64,000 nt of DNA from contig JAOTOL010001615.1 in NCBI GenBank assembly GCA_034440575.1, positions 2,202,001 to 2,266,000 on the forward strand, written 5' to 3'. How positions within the stretch are numbered: the first letter of the stretch is position 1; each line of letters begins with the position of its first letter. The notes beneath the pieces are model-generated. The model was not told where the DNA came from, did not search any database, and saw nothing but the letters and a program-made list of their open reading frames with translations. Position numbers and translations under genes: made by a program. This document shows positions 32,680-45,200 of this stretch, one piece after another. The stretch is from Imbricaverruca yamaguchii (Eukaryota; Arthropoda; Thecostraca; Neoverrucidae).

Positions 32680-33100
32680 AGTGTTAAAATATTGATTTAT
32701 CATTAAGTGGCAGACTTAACTTAACTAGATTGGCATGTCAAAACTAGCACAGCATGGATATTTAAATTGGCATGACAGAAATATTATTTAAAATCTTGCT
32801 AAGTTCCACAAATTCAGTTGTGAGACAATTGCGTACACATGACTGCTTCTGTTTTGCATGCTTTGAAAGGTACCTAATTTACGGATGTTCATCATCACGA
32901 TCACAGATCCATTAAAGTAGGCAAAACAAATACTTGTAAATGGGATATAGTTAGAAACAAGGCATGAAACCATCACAGTCAAGCACCAAGAAGCATGATG
33001 GAGATACTTCTTTGCGATGGATGTTGATTCAGTGTTCGGCAAGTTATATACCCAATCCCATTTCGCGAATAATTTGTCACTGCATTAAAGTCTATAGAAT
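32680..33100. repeat. ~500-bp dispersed repeat, copy 3 (diverged)
   Basis: It shares AGTGTTAAAATATTGATTTATC with the far end of copy 1 (reverse complement) and GGATGTTGATTCAGTGTTC / CGAATAATTTGTCACTGC with copy 2 in the same orientation. Confidence 0.65.
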
Positions 33101-34374
33101 TTCATGAAGTGCTGTGCAAGGCCGCACATTCCATCATTCTTTACAGAATGTCATATGATTTCTGGTGAAGCAGTTCCAATCATAGACATGACATGCTGTT
33201 TTATTGGCACAAATGGAACTGTGATACCCTTTTGGCTGATAAGACTTTCTACCAGTGTAAAATAATTGACAATGTGGCCTGGAAATTCACAGTTAATGGA
33301 ATTGTGCTATTTCATCCTTGTCTTAGGTTTTTACCATTTTGCCCCATGATGTGTGGGCAGTTATTATCACCTGACAGCTAAATAATGTAAAATGCATGTG
33401 ACTGAAGTGAAATATGTGTATCACAACAGCATTCTGCTTTTTTAATCCTTAAGTGGAGATCCTTTATTTTCTTCCAATCTTTCACTATTCCCAAGCAACT
33501 TCTTTCTTCATCCACACAGTTAATGGTGAAGTAATTTTAGGACACTGCTTTCTACCAGCATTCAACTTTTATTACCCTGAAATCAAAGTGAGTCATACAC
33601 CTGTCTAACATATTGTTTGTGATACCATACAAAACATTGCATCCATATCTGGTTGTATTTCAACAGCCTGATTCAGTAAGTACTACATTCTGTTACATTC
33701 TGAATGCAAGCAACTCTACCACAGGAAGTGCACAAGATTCTGGTCAGCACACCTCTCACATAATGCCTATGCGGGAGGGGAATTTTTGGCCACCTGAGAT
33801 TTCTGAAAAACTACTGAAAATATAAATTGTGAGGAATTACAGCTGTAGTGAACTTGTCACAGCATACATTTCGTGACCCTAGGTCAATGCCTTCAGGGTC
33901 AAATAAGGTCACAATCTGCCCCACTCCACCTCAGCCAGCATTCCCAAGGAGGTCCCAAATTGGTCCCAGAGACCATATGTACATATGGTTACTACATATG
34001 GTAGTACAGAGGGCATACTCTTGCTATTGTCAATAATACTGACCATAAGTATGCTAATTATGGCCAGCAACAGACAAAACAGTGTGGGTGGTTACATTAG
34101 CTGTGATCATGCATAATATGATTGCTACCCTACTTACAATGGTATACATTATTGCAATCTAAGGAATCCACAAGAAGTTTTACATACATTTTACCCCTGT
34201 GGAGGAAACAAATTGGCTAGGTTTGGCCAAGGTAGATTTTTAGAGTTCCAAAATACCTGTTCTTTTTTTATTCCAAAATAACTGATTTCTTCCTCTTCAA
34301 ATACAGATTGGGCTTGGTTATGCTATGCTTCTTTAACTTCTGCATTTTAGCAGTGTATTTTAACATGAAAAAGG

Positions 34375-35150
34375 CAATAGGCAGTTTTACAGCAGAAATT
34401 TGCTCCCATGTCTCATGGTCTAAGGAACAAGATAGAGGGAGAAGACTCAGCATAATGATCAGTATAAATTAAAAGAGACCATGGAATCTAATTCTCACAT
34501 CAGTTTTAATAACGAAATTGGTTTGTACTATTAATGCTGCTGAAAACAAGTATAATTAAACTTACAAATATCATAAAATTGTAATATGCTTTCTGATTTA
34601 TGTGGTGACTACACACAGCTCTGCAGAATATGACAGGCAACAAATGACTGCCAGATGACAAATTGGAACTGCGGTTAAATTAGTGAAGTATGAGGTTATA
34701 AGCCAACTTCCTGAGCAATGGTAGAGAAAATGACAACCAAAGTATACTCAATTGATATCAATGCCATTTATAAATCCATACCTGACACTCCCAACATGCT
34801 CACACTGCACAACTAATAAATATTAACAATACACACCACATGGAGGATGTTTGTGCACCAACTGATATCCTACTTGCTGACTATTGGGATGGGTTTTTGA
34901 ATATAAAATGGTTTAAGGAAAATTATACTAAAACAATCTGACTCAAATTAGTTTATTCCCACCACCAACAAACAATTTTTCCTTAATGTGAAAGCTGAGA
35001 AAATTGATTGGAACCAATCCTTATAAATATTAAAAGTTCTTTGATGTACTTTCTTGTCTGGAATGTTTAGTTGAAGCAAGGATTGATTTGGAAGGATCAA
35101 AATCAACCAAACAGGAGAGCACATTGACACTGTAAAACCAACTAATGTGA
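34375..35150. repeat. ~780-bp direct repeat, copy 1
   Basis: It is collinear with 36190-36970. Shared blocks include TTTACAGCAGAAATTTG, GGAACAAGATAGAG, CCTGAGCAATGGTAGAGAAA and GGAATGTTTAGTTGAAG, with scattered substitutions and indels. It is non-coding. Confidence 0.85.
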
Positions 35151-35849
35151 CCACTCATTTTTCCTGCATATGATCACTTTTCAGTTTGCAAAGAAATGCA
35201 TGATCACAATCTTAACTGTACAAATTGTAAATCACATATAATTATCTGCACATGGTGTGTCACAAATGTGATAAAGAAGAAGCTCAACACTGCATGCACT
35301 TCATTCAATGCTCTTTGATGTTGAAAACTATATGTTTCTTGCTTAATTCCATATACATTCCTGAGAAGAAACATTTGCAGCCACATGCATCTGTAGCCTT
35401 TGATCAAGGCCACTAGTTCCGTGTTATGCTGTTACCGCTACTGGCAGCACTAGCAATGTTTGCAGCATTTGATGATGTTGAGGCAGAAAAGTTTGTTTGG
35501 GACAATGCTGGTTTTCTGATTAGATTAGGTTAGGTTATATATTATGCTATAATATATTTTATACATTATGCTACACTATCTTAGTCTATGTTAGGTTAGG
35601 TCATTTTATTTCTTTCAGCATCAATCTAGTCATATGTAATTTGCTTAATACAATGAAGAATGGCTCTTAGATACTCCTTGGTTTTGGACATTACATGTAG
35701 AGAAAATACATGGCTTTCATCTCACCCATAATTATTAAGCTTTCTTTTGAGGACAACCATGCAAGTTTATAATTTTTCTTCTGAAAACAATGTTGTTCCC
35801 AGTGTTGTTACAGTTGTTACTTCTGAAAACAGTTTTGTTATTTGCTCAA

Positions 35850-36045
35850 ATTGTTCCAAGGTATGCCAGTATTTGTTTTTAAGGAATTCCATAGCTGAGA
35901 CATCCACAATTTCCTTCCCAAAGCATCAAAGCTATATAAGTGAGTCTTCATACCATGCCAACAATAGGGTAGTAGAACACTTTAACCAGCTGCCAGAAAA
36001 CATTGTCAGTAGCAGGACTCTTGAGCATCTTAAAAATGCAGCATA
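35850..36045 (+). pseudogene. Possible LINE reverse-transcriptase C-terminal fragment
   Basis: The frame ends RVVEHFNQLPENIVSSRTLE followed by HLKNAA and a stop. This resembles the conserved C-terminal tail of many CR1/Jockey-type RT proteins (R-x-V-x-x-W-N-x-L-P-x-x-I/V-V). It is short and isolated. Confidence 0.4.
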
Positions 36046-36189
36046 GACAATAATTATAAGAATAGAGGGCTTGCTTTTCAGTATTCCATGCAGGGCTGAT
36101 CAACAGATTTGGTGGGCAATGGGTTCAGTGTCCAGAGTGCAACCAATGAAGGTCTCTTGTGGCTCATAGTTGCACTGATCTTTTATGTC

Positions 36190-36970
36190 TTTAGTTGGCT
36201 TTACAGCAGAAATTTGGTCCCAGGTCATGTGGCCTACGGAACAAGATAGAGAGAAGCCTCAGCATAATGATCTGTATCAATTAAAGATGACCATGTAATA
36301 TAATTATCTTATCAGTTTTAATAACCAAATTGGTTTTATTAATGATGCTGCAGAACATAAGTAGAATTAAACTTACAAACATGAGCAAATTGTAATATGC
36401 TTTCTGATTTACATAGACTGTACATAACTCTACAGAATATGGCAGCCAACGAATGACTGCAAGATGACAAGTTGGTGCTGTGGTTAAGTTAGCAAAGGAT
36501 GAGGTTATAAGTGAACTTCCTGAGCAATGGTAGAGAAAATGACAACAAAAGTATACTTAATCCATGTCAACCAAGTGCATAAATCCATACCAGATATTCC
36601 TGACATGCTGACACTGCAGAATTAATAAATATTCACAACACACCCCAAGAGAAGGATGTCTGTGCACCAACTGAAGTGATGTTACTTGCCGACTATTGGG
36701 ATGTTTTGGAATATAAAATGGTTTTAGGAAAATTATACTAAAGCAATCCACCTAAAATCAATTTATTCTCGCCATGAAGAACAATTTTTTCCCAATGAAA
36801 AAGCTGATGAAATTGATTGAATCCAATTCTTATTAATATTAAAAGCTCTTCAATGTACTTTTTTGTTCATGCCTGGAATGTTTAGTTGAAGGGAGGAATG
36901 ATTTGGAAGGCTCAAAAGCTAGTAGAGATGGAGAGAAAATTGCTGCTGTAAAACCGACTTCTATGTCTAG
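36190..36970. repeat. ~780-bp direct repeat, copy 2
   Basis: Same order and orientation of blocks as 34375-35150, about 1.8 kb downstream. Either a local segmental duplication or two copies of one transposon. A shorter resemblance to its upstream flank occurs at 63800-63930. Confidence 0.85.
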
Positions 36971-37539
36971 CCATATTCACATTGCATTCAAAAAAGAAAT
37001 TCCAAGACTTTGAAAATTACCCTGAACCGTGGAACTACCAGAAGGTATGGAGGAGGTATAGTAAAGTACCTAGGTAGCTAGGTATTTTGATACTCCCAAA
37101 CATTGCACTGGAAATATAAATTTCAGGAATTCAACCTACCTATCTACGCACTCATTTCATACCGGCTATAAAGTATGATCGACAGGCACCTTATGCGTTT
37201 TTCTTTCTGAACAATTGTGGCCAGTTACATGAACTTGACACACCATACAGTTGGCCTTACCTTCTTTCGGACCTCCTTTAAAATCGCGATCCGCCCTATC
37301 CGTTCATCTGTGTAGGAAACGGCAGCGCCAGATCGATCACAACGGAGTCCGTTGCCGCAATGCAATTTGGCAAACAACTCTAAAGCACCTAAATGTAGTA
37401 AACTGAGTAGAAATACTACCCTATAATGACGTAAAAATGCATAAAAGCAGTAGCAAAAAGCACATTAATACCGGTAGAATATCAAAGCGTGTTCCACTGC
37501 AAGCGCCCTTTGGCAATCTGTGAGGTATCTTACCCTGTG

Positions 37540-37660
37540 TACGATGCACGCGCAGGGGCGTGTATCTTGGTGGCGTACGGGCCAGGCCCTACGTGACCCC
37601 GCCCTTCGTATGACGTCATAAATTCTCCATTCCGAGATTAGTAGATTCACTGTGAAAGTT
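37540..37660. promoter_or_regulatory. GC-box plus palindromic CRE cluster, possible promoter
   Basis: A perfect CRE TGACGTCA (37611-37618) lies just after CCCCGCCC (37597-37604), in a CG-containing island within AT-rich DNA. It could serve an untranslated first exon of the light-chain gene 3.6 kb downstream. It could also serve the small minus-strand ORF at 37662-37931, although that ORF reads towards the island. This is inference only. Confidence 0.25.
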
Positions 37661-37661
37661 A

Positions 37662-37931
37662 CTACAGAACTGGCGCTCTTGTTTCATGGTAGTGATTCAC
37701 GCAAAAGTCGTTTGGGCGTGGTGCAGGAGAAAAGGGAACAGTACCTTCGGGGCTTTTATAGCATTGATAGTTGGTGGAGCGTACCGAGTTCTTTGGTTTG
37801 TCAATCATTTCCTTGGTGAGTAGCGTGATGGATGAGAGCCATCTGTCATCTGGAGTCAGTATTTCCATGTGCTCTATGATATCGTTACCTCCCAGCCGTA
37901 TTGAAGTCAAAGTTCCTGACATACTTGCCAT
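37662..37931 (-). CDS. Unrecognised 89-codon ORF, doubtful
   Basis: It starts MASMSGTLTSIRLGGNDIIE and has no signal peptide, membrane segment or motif I recognise. Its composition is not low-complexity, unlike most ORFs here. It may be a first coding exon (an AAG/GTACTG donor lies at about 37744) or chance. Confidence 0.2.
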   Translation of the reverse strand: MASMSGTLTSIRLGGNDIIEHMEILTPDDRWLSSITLLTKEMIDKPKNSVRSTNYQCYKSPEGTVPFSPAPRPNDFCVNHYHETRAPVL

Positions 37932-38119
37932 TCCCTACACTGATGTTTTGATACTACAACTAGGGTTTCTTGGTACTGTGCAGGGTTTCTAGGTTTCTTT
38001 CTAATTGGTACTGTACATGTACTTGAGTTTCAGTCTTAGCATGCAAATACCATCTTTCAATGGTGTTTAGAATTCCTGATTGCATCCCAGGTAGGTAATT
38101 GCCACAAAGAGAATCTGAG

Positions 38120-41100
38120 GGTAGGTACCTACCTACCTGCCTACCTACCTACTATCTGAGTCAGAATATTTGGGGCCACTTTGAGTAATCTTCAATTACC
38201 GTTAAGTATCTTGAAATACACTCACTATTAGAAGCTAGTGCTTTTTATACAATAACCCATTTATAAGCACCATGCTTATGCTCACCATAATGTAACAGTC
38301 TGTGATACACAAACATGGTATTACACAGTTCCAGGACTGGCCATTGCATGACCACCCAGTTGATGCTCCCCTAAACCCCCATAATGGACAAACCAACACA
38401 TTTATACATGAAGGGACTGCCTATCATGCATTCTGTTATGGAATGCTATGGGATGTGTATTTCATTGATATATTTGATATGGGTAGTTATCCATAAATTA
38501 CCAAGGTGTATATCTGACAAACAGAAAGGACACCATCAAAATAATGCCACAGGCTCAAAACTGCATGAATTACTTAAAAGCATTATCAATGGACATCTTC
38601 AACATTATACAACATTTCACACCTAACAAATCACATTATTTTAAGTGTTGATGGCCCTGAATGGTTTTTCTCAGTATGCTTGGGTGATGCACCAACAGCT
38701 GACTTTTGATTGCTGACTGAGGCACTCAGCTGATGTTGACTGAGGTACCTTTTTCATATAAAGAAAGTGTTAGTATTTAGGGGAGCTTGGACTGCATTTG
38801 ACTGCAAGCATACAAATATATCAGAGATAATACTTGAAGATTACTGCTACATTGTTCCTGCAATTTTTGTAGCTGCATCCTGTCTTTCCTGCATGTGATT
38901 AATACAATGTGCTGACTAATTTCCTCTGCAAATGTTTATTTTTCAGTTAGCATGCAAAATACCAAGAAAGGAGGGCTTTGAGTTTGGTAACAGCATCAAA
39001 ACGGTTCTGAAATATAAAAATGTAGCATAACCTAACAGTGTAGGATTTCCTTCTTTTTTTTTGGTAGTGGAGTATAAAAGTTTGAGCTGGAGTTAAAAAA
39101 TAGCACAACATTTCCAAAAGAATATTTGACAGTCATTCATCAGTTAACAAATGACATTGGTTTCTTGGTGTCATCACCATGGGCAACTTGCTTGCTCTAG
39201 GCCACTTTTAGGAAATTTAAAGTAACTTTGCATTGAATGGGCTCATTGTGTCTAAGAAAGTTGTCTCTTTAACAAAATGACCTTCAATTGCACATTGAAA
39301 GCACCTTAATGGCCAAATGAGGCTTAAAGTATTTACTCTTGAGATGCCAAGTACCCCCAGATTTGCCAACTAGGGATTTCTGGTGCTTCTTGGTTATCAC
39401 TCCAGCACAAATATGTAAAGATAAATATTGATTAATATAAATGTATAATATATAAGAATAAATATTCATGAATATTGAATCAATGTTGGATATATATTGA
39501 ATCAACATTTAATATATATTGAATAAATATTTAATTAATTATTGGCTGTATTGACACAAACATAGCATCTTCTTACATGACATCATGCACCACCATTTGT
39601 GCATTGTGTGGAGATGTTTTTTTTTTGCATATAGATGACACTAAAAACCAACAAACAACACTGGCACCAACATGTCCAAATATCATCTAGGTGTATTGTG
39701 GTCGTTGATGGGTCTGTGATTTGGGACTGCTGAAGCTGGTAGTTGTTTTCAGGTATGGACTTTGAGTGGCACCACTCGACCAAACAATGTTGTTCTTCCT
39801 TTTCCCTTCTGGAGTACAATATATTTCATATAGTCTGCTCACAATCCTGGAGTACAAAATGTATTGGTGTGCATGACACCAACAAATGCCAGTTTTTCTG
39901 AACTGAATAAACTTCGACTGAATAAGCTATCCTAATTTACCCTAACCTAACTAGCCTAACTTGCTTTTAAAAAATGAGTTTCAAAACATTTAGATCATTC
40001 CTAGGAAGTGTCATTGTGCCATCATTGGTCATGCATATATTAACTGCACCTTGGAAGTGTTTTGTTGTGGTGGGAACATAATGTGTACACAATTTAAATG
40101 TAAACATGATAACATTTTTTTACCCTACAAAAATGCAATGAACTGGTGTTGATCCTGAGACAGGATTGAAACCGATTTTCTTTGAGAACCATTTTTTTAC
40201 TGTGAGCTTCAACCAGCTGTGATCACATTTCCCTTTTTAATTGATTATTTGGGTTCGTCAGCATGCCCTTAAACCCAAATAATCTATTAAAAAAAAAACT
40301 ATGAAGTGTGATCACAGATGGTTGAAGCCTGCAGTAAAAAGTGCTCTTGTCATGGGCAGTAATTTCGCTTCAATTTCATTTTGATAGCTTCGCTTAGATT
40401 TCGGAATTACAATTTCCTCTTGGTAGACAAGTTCGCCCTTCTCAGATCGCTAGTCCCGAAGGTTTAAGAACTTAGGCACTTCTTATCCAGCATCATTCCT
40501 GTGGCAAGGTGAGCTTGCTGCACTCAGTTTGATAACTTTGTAGGCATGCTATCTGTTACATTCCTCTATGCAACTTCTAGTTTGCTATCAGCTCTGATGT
40601 AGCAGATTGATCCTGTATCTGTGATTAGGTCTTGGCTCAGAAATAGTCATATATGAATTTCAACCCATCTTGATGGTTGCTATGGTCCTCCACCTATGTT
40701 CCACTCCCATGCTGTGATCGTAGCCTTCTTAGTTTCATATATCTGAATGTGGGGTGGTCCCCTTCTCACTGTGCTTAAAAATTGAGCTCATCCACTATTT
40801 GCATTAAGTTCACTGATATGTGTTCGTATGTACTCATGAGGAGTACAGTTGCATATGTATTTGTAGGTGTTGGATGCCTGCAGTAGTTCGTGAATTCAAT
40901 AGTTCATCTATTTACAGTTGATCAAATTTGCTTGAAACCTGTTTTGGTTCTATGGTAGTTTTTGAGAAACTACATCCACGATACGAACTTGTCACCATCG
41001 GTAACTGCTGTAACCAGCATGTTAAGTGACAATCGACAAATTGGCATGAATTCTACTCTCCAGCCTTTCCTCCCATTGGGAGGCAGGCTATGCATCTTAC

Positions 41101-41150
41101 TTGCTCATCTTGAATCGATCCCCACTGGTGTCTTCGTGCTTCCCTCGCCA
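38120..41150. other. Intergenic or 5'-intronic stretch before the light-chain start codon
   Basis: AT-rich. It has an (ACCT)n-like tract at 38121-38155, a LINE-tail fragment at 38340-38390 and a short self-complementary LINE-tail remnant near 40240-40290. No coding signal. An untranslated first exon of the light-chain gene probably lies in this interval or further left, but I cannot place it. Confidence 0.55.
38340..38390 (+). mobile_element. LINE-tail retroposon copy (diverged)
   Basis: GCATGACCACCCAGTTGATG, then CTCCCCTAAACCCCCATAAT, matching the family in the orientation opposite to the copy at 5157. Confidence 0.6.
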
Positions 41151-41152
41151 CT

Positions 41153-41328
41153 CGACGGACCTTTGGCATGATATCATACTGTGTCTGATTTCAGGGACCT
41201 CTGTCCTCAGTCAGCCATGTCGTCTCGCCGTGCCGACACCCGACGGACCTTTGGCATGGTATGATGCTGTGCCTGATCCCGGGGACCTCTGTCCTCAGTC
41301 AGCCATGTCGTCTCGCCGTGCCGCCACT
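41153..41328 (+). repeat. 88-bp tandem duplication of the light-chain start-codon region
   Basis: Copies at 41153-41240 and 41241-41328 each contain CCTCTGTCCTCAG (acceptor-like), TCAGCC and ATGTCGTCTCGCCGTGCC. A further partial copy seems to precede the first (around 41120-41152). Because 88 is not a multiple of three, the first ATG (41217) is out of frame with the real one (41305). Confidence 0.92.
41217..41264 (+). other. Decoy upstream ORF made by the duplication
   Basis: The duplicated start codon opens [15 protein letters not shown] and stops at 41262-41264, 40 nt before the true ATG. It would act as an upstream ORF if the transcript is spliced to the first acceptor copy, and would be absent if the second is used. 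Confidence 0.6.
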
Positions 41329-41494
41329 CGTCGCGGGGTGACGAAGAAGAGAGCGCAGCGCGCCACCTCCAACGTGTTCGCCATGTTCGGCCAGGCCCAG
41401 ATCCAAGAGTTCAAGGAGGCCTTCAACATGATCGACCAGAACCGCGACGGCTTTGTCGACAAGGAGGACCTGCATGACATGCTGGCCTCCCTTG
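41305..41494 (+). CDS. sqh: Light chain coding exon 1
   Basis: 190 nt from ATG to the first base of the Gly codon in LASLG; the donor is GTAAGG. It contains the phosphorylation motif and the only well-conserved EF-hand loop. The preceding acceptor is probably CCTCAG at 41295-41300, six bases before the ATG. Confidence 0.93.
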
Positions 41495-42140
41495 GTAAGG
41501 GGTGATGTTTAGTTCAGTGGCGGATTACATCTGGTTGTCAGTTGTTGTAGTGTGGCAGTGGTTTGAACTGATTTGTGGTACTGCGTGTGCACGTTTTCGT
41601 CTTTATATGGAGTTCAGAACGTTGCGTTGATACTTGACAGTTCAACTGGATCAAATTGTGTTGTATGCCACACCTTTCGCGCTAATTCTCTGCTTATCAA
41701 CCCTATCGTGAAATTGTGAGTAGATCACGTCCTAGTCATTTTAGCTGGGAGTTCGGCATCCTGTCAATGTGTTCGAGACAACCGAACATGTATGGCAGGC
41801 ACCGACCTTGTTTGCCCAGGTTTTGCCAATTACCAGCTGACTACCCCGACTGGATGCAGTATCTGCTAGCGTGAGTAGTGGTTCGAGCCTGTCTTGCCAG
41901 GGCCGACACCTCCGACTAGCGGTCTCAGCAGCTGAACGGCTTTAGTGTCTCATGTTGACTCAGAGATTCAGGGACAGTTGCCAGTAGATGTCTGCTCCCG
42001 GCGCTTACTCAGCGAACAATGCAGGGTTCAGACGTTTCCACGCAAAATTCTTGCTTGTACATCCTCTCTCGCCTACTGTCTTATAAGGTCTGTATAAGGT
42101 CCGACCAGTCCAACATGTAGTGCTAAAGGTTAGAACCTCG

Positions 42141-42209
<69 letters not shown>

Positions 42210-45200
42210 ACCTTCGTAGTTCTATAATATTCTAGCAAATCACGCAAGTATGTATGCAATATAGCATTTCGCGTACTCATCCGAGGGAAGCATTGTTAAC
42301 GGCCCATTTCCGAGGTAAGGTAATTTTGCTTCCAGTGCAGGACTGCGGCGTCATTCAATGGTCGGCATATGTCGATTGTCGTGGCGACTTCTCCCGTCTG
42401 TGTACACTGCTGTCTGCATCGCCGTGACGATGTTCTGCTGTCTGTACCGCCGTGACAGTGCTCTGCTGTCTACACCGCCGTGACGGTGCACTGTTTGTAC
42501 CGCCGTGACGGCGCTCTGCTGTCTACACTGCCGTGACTGTGCACTGTCTGTACCGCCGTGACGGTGCTCTGCTGTCTGTACCGCCGTGACGATGCACTGT
42601 CTGTACCGCCGTGACGATGCTCTGCTGTCTGTACCGCCGTGACGGTGCTCTGCTGTCTGTACCGCCGTGACGGTGCTCTGCTGTCTACACCGCCGTGACG
42701 GTGCACTGTCTGTACCGCCGTGACGATGCTCTGCTGTCTGTACCGCCGTGACGGTGCTCTGCTGTCTACACCGCCGTGACGGTGCTCTGCTGTCTGTACC
42801 GCCGTGACGGTGCTCTGCTGTCTACACCGCCGTGACGGTGCTCTACTGTCCGTACCGCCGTGACGTTGCTCTGCTGTCTGTACCGCCGTGACAGTGATCT
42901 GCTGTCTGTACCGCCGTGACGATGTTCTGCTGTCTGTACCGCCGTGACGGTGCTCTGGTGTCTACACCGCCGTGACGGTGCACTGTTTGTACCGCCGTGA
43001 CGGTGCACTGTCTGTACCGCCGTGACGGCGCTCTGCTGTCTGTACCGCCGTGACGATGCTCTGCTGTCTGTACCGCCGTGACGATGCTCTGCTGTCTGTA
43101 CCGCCGTGACGGTGCACTGTTTGTACCGCCGTGACGGCGCTCTGCTGTCTGTACCGCCGTGACGGTGCACTGTCTGTACCGCCGTGACGGTGCACTGTCT
43201 GTACCGCCGTGACGGTGCGCTGTCTGTACCGCCGTGACGATGCTCTGCTGTCTGTACCGCCGTGACGGTGCTCTGCTGTCTGTACCGCCGTGACGATGTT
43301 CTGCTGTCTGTACCGCCGTGACGGTGCTCTGCTGTCTACACCGCCGTGACGGTGCACTGTCTGTACCGCCGTGACGGTGCTCTGCTGTCTGTACCGTCGT
43401 GACGATGCTCTGCTGTCTGTACCGCCGTGACGGTGCTCTGCTGTCTGTACCGCCGTGACGGTGCTCTGCTGTCTGTACCGCCGTGACGATGTTCTGCTGT
43501 CTGTACCGCCGTGACGGTGCTCTGCTGTCTGTACCGCCGTGACGGTGCTCTGCTGTCTACACCGCCGTGACGGTGCACTGTCTGTACCGCCGTGACGATG
43601 TTCTGCTGTCTGTACCGCCGTGACGGTGCTCTGCTGTCTGTACCGCCGTGACGATGTTCTGCTGTCTGTACCGCCGTGACGGTGCTCTGCTGTCTACACC
43701 GCCGTGACGGTGCCTGTCTGTACCGCCGTGACGGTGCTCTGCTGTCTGTACCGTCGTGACGGTGCTCTGCTGTCTGTACCGCCGTGACGATGCTCTGCTG
43801 TCTGTACCGCCGTGACGGTGCTCTGCTGTCTGTACCGCCGTGACGATGTTCTGCTGTCTGTACCGCCGTGACGGTGCTCTGCTGTCTGTACCGCCGTGAC
43901 GGTGCTCTGCTGTCTACACCGCCGTGACGGTGCACTGTCTGTACCGCCGTGACGGTGCTCTGCTGTCTGTACCGCCGTGACGGTGCTCTGCTGTCTGTAC
44001 CGCTGTGACGGTGCTCTGCTGTCTGTACCGCTGTGACGGTGCTACTGTCTGTACCGCCGTGACGGTGCTCTGCTGTCTACACCGCCGTGACGGTGCACTG
44101 TCTGTACCGCCGTGACGGCGCTCTGCTGTCTGTACCGCCGTGACGATGTTCTGCTGTCTGTACCGCCGTGACGATGCTCTGCTGTCTGTACCGCCGTGAC
44201 GATGCTCTGCTGTCTGTACCGCCGTGACGGTGCTCTGCTGTCTACACCGCCGTGACGGTGCTCTGCTGTCTACACCGCCGTGACGGTGCACTGTTTGTAC
44301 CGCCGTGACGGCGCTCTGCTGTCTGTTAGTTAGTTATTTGGGTTTTAGGGCGCATCAACTGCAGTGGTTATACAGCGCCCATAACTTAACATTTAAACTG
44401 TGTCAATCCTAAACTCAAATTCATACAATCCTAAAATCAAATCGTACCATGCGGACTTGCTCACGTACCGGGGGTTAGACAGGAGAATATATAGAATTGA
44501 AGTTTACCTCCGAAAGTAAGTGGAACAATTTACCAGAATTGATCGCGACCGAGTCATCCCCAAGAACATCACGAATTGATAGTGCCTGCGATCGACCAAA
44601 GTAGTGCTTGTAAACATTAGAAAGCTGAGGACATGACGTTAAGATATGACGCATTGAAAGACGTCCCTGGCATCTGGGGCACATCGGCATATCATCACCA
44701 CAAAGAAGATACCTGTGAGTTGCGTAAGTATGGCCAATACGTAGGCGGCACAGTGTCACCTCGTCTCGCCTAGTCCTACGCGAGCACGAGGACCACTGGC
44801 CAATGCTAGGCTTAATTTTCCTCAGCTTGTTTTCACCGACCGCGTCCCAAAGCACCTGCCACTCACGAAAAACATAATTGTTAATGACGGGATATAGATC
44901 TCTAGCAGGAATGGCCATATTCCGTGTATACGGTTTCTGTGCTGCGCGCTTTGCAGCCGCGTCAGCAGCCTCATTCCCCGAAATACCGACGTGGCTCGGA
45001 ATCCAGCACATAACGATGGTCTTACCATCTGCACGCAGTGACGTCAAACGTAAAACTATTTCCTGAACAATGGAGTGTGATGAATTAAAAGACCTCAGTG
45101 CCATAAGGCTACTGAGACTATCTGTTAGGATGAGGTGCAATGCTTCGTCAGATACTTGTATAAAGCACAATGCCTTGCTAATGGCTACCAATTCCGATGT

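Larger units (their letters stand above)
31450..37530. other. AT-rich intergenic stretch
   Basis: No gene recognised. It holds the third copy of the ~500-bp repeat (32680-33100), a diverged ~780-bp direct repeat (34375-35150 and 36190-36970) and a possible LINE RT tail at 35850-36045. Short TTAGG-containing runs occur near 35520-35610. Confidence 0.6.

Noticed and set aside
35515..35615. Interstitial telomere (TTAGG repeats)
   Set aside because: Only two or three TTAGG units at a time, within generally AT-rich sequence; no array.
42395..44324. CRISPR array
   Set aside because: Units of about 28 bp follow each other without unique spacers, and the DNA is eukaryotic.
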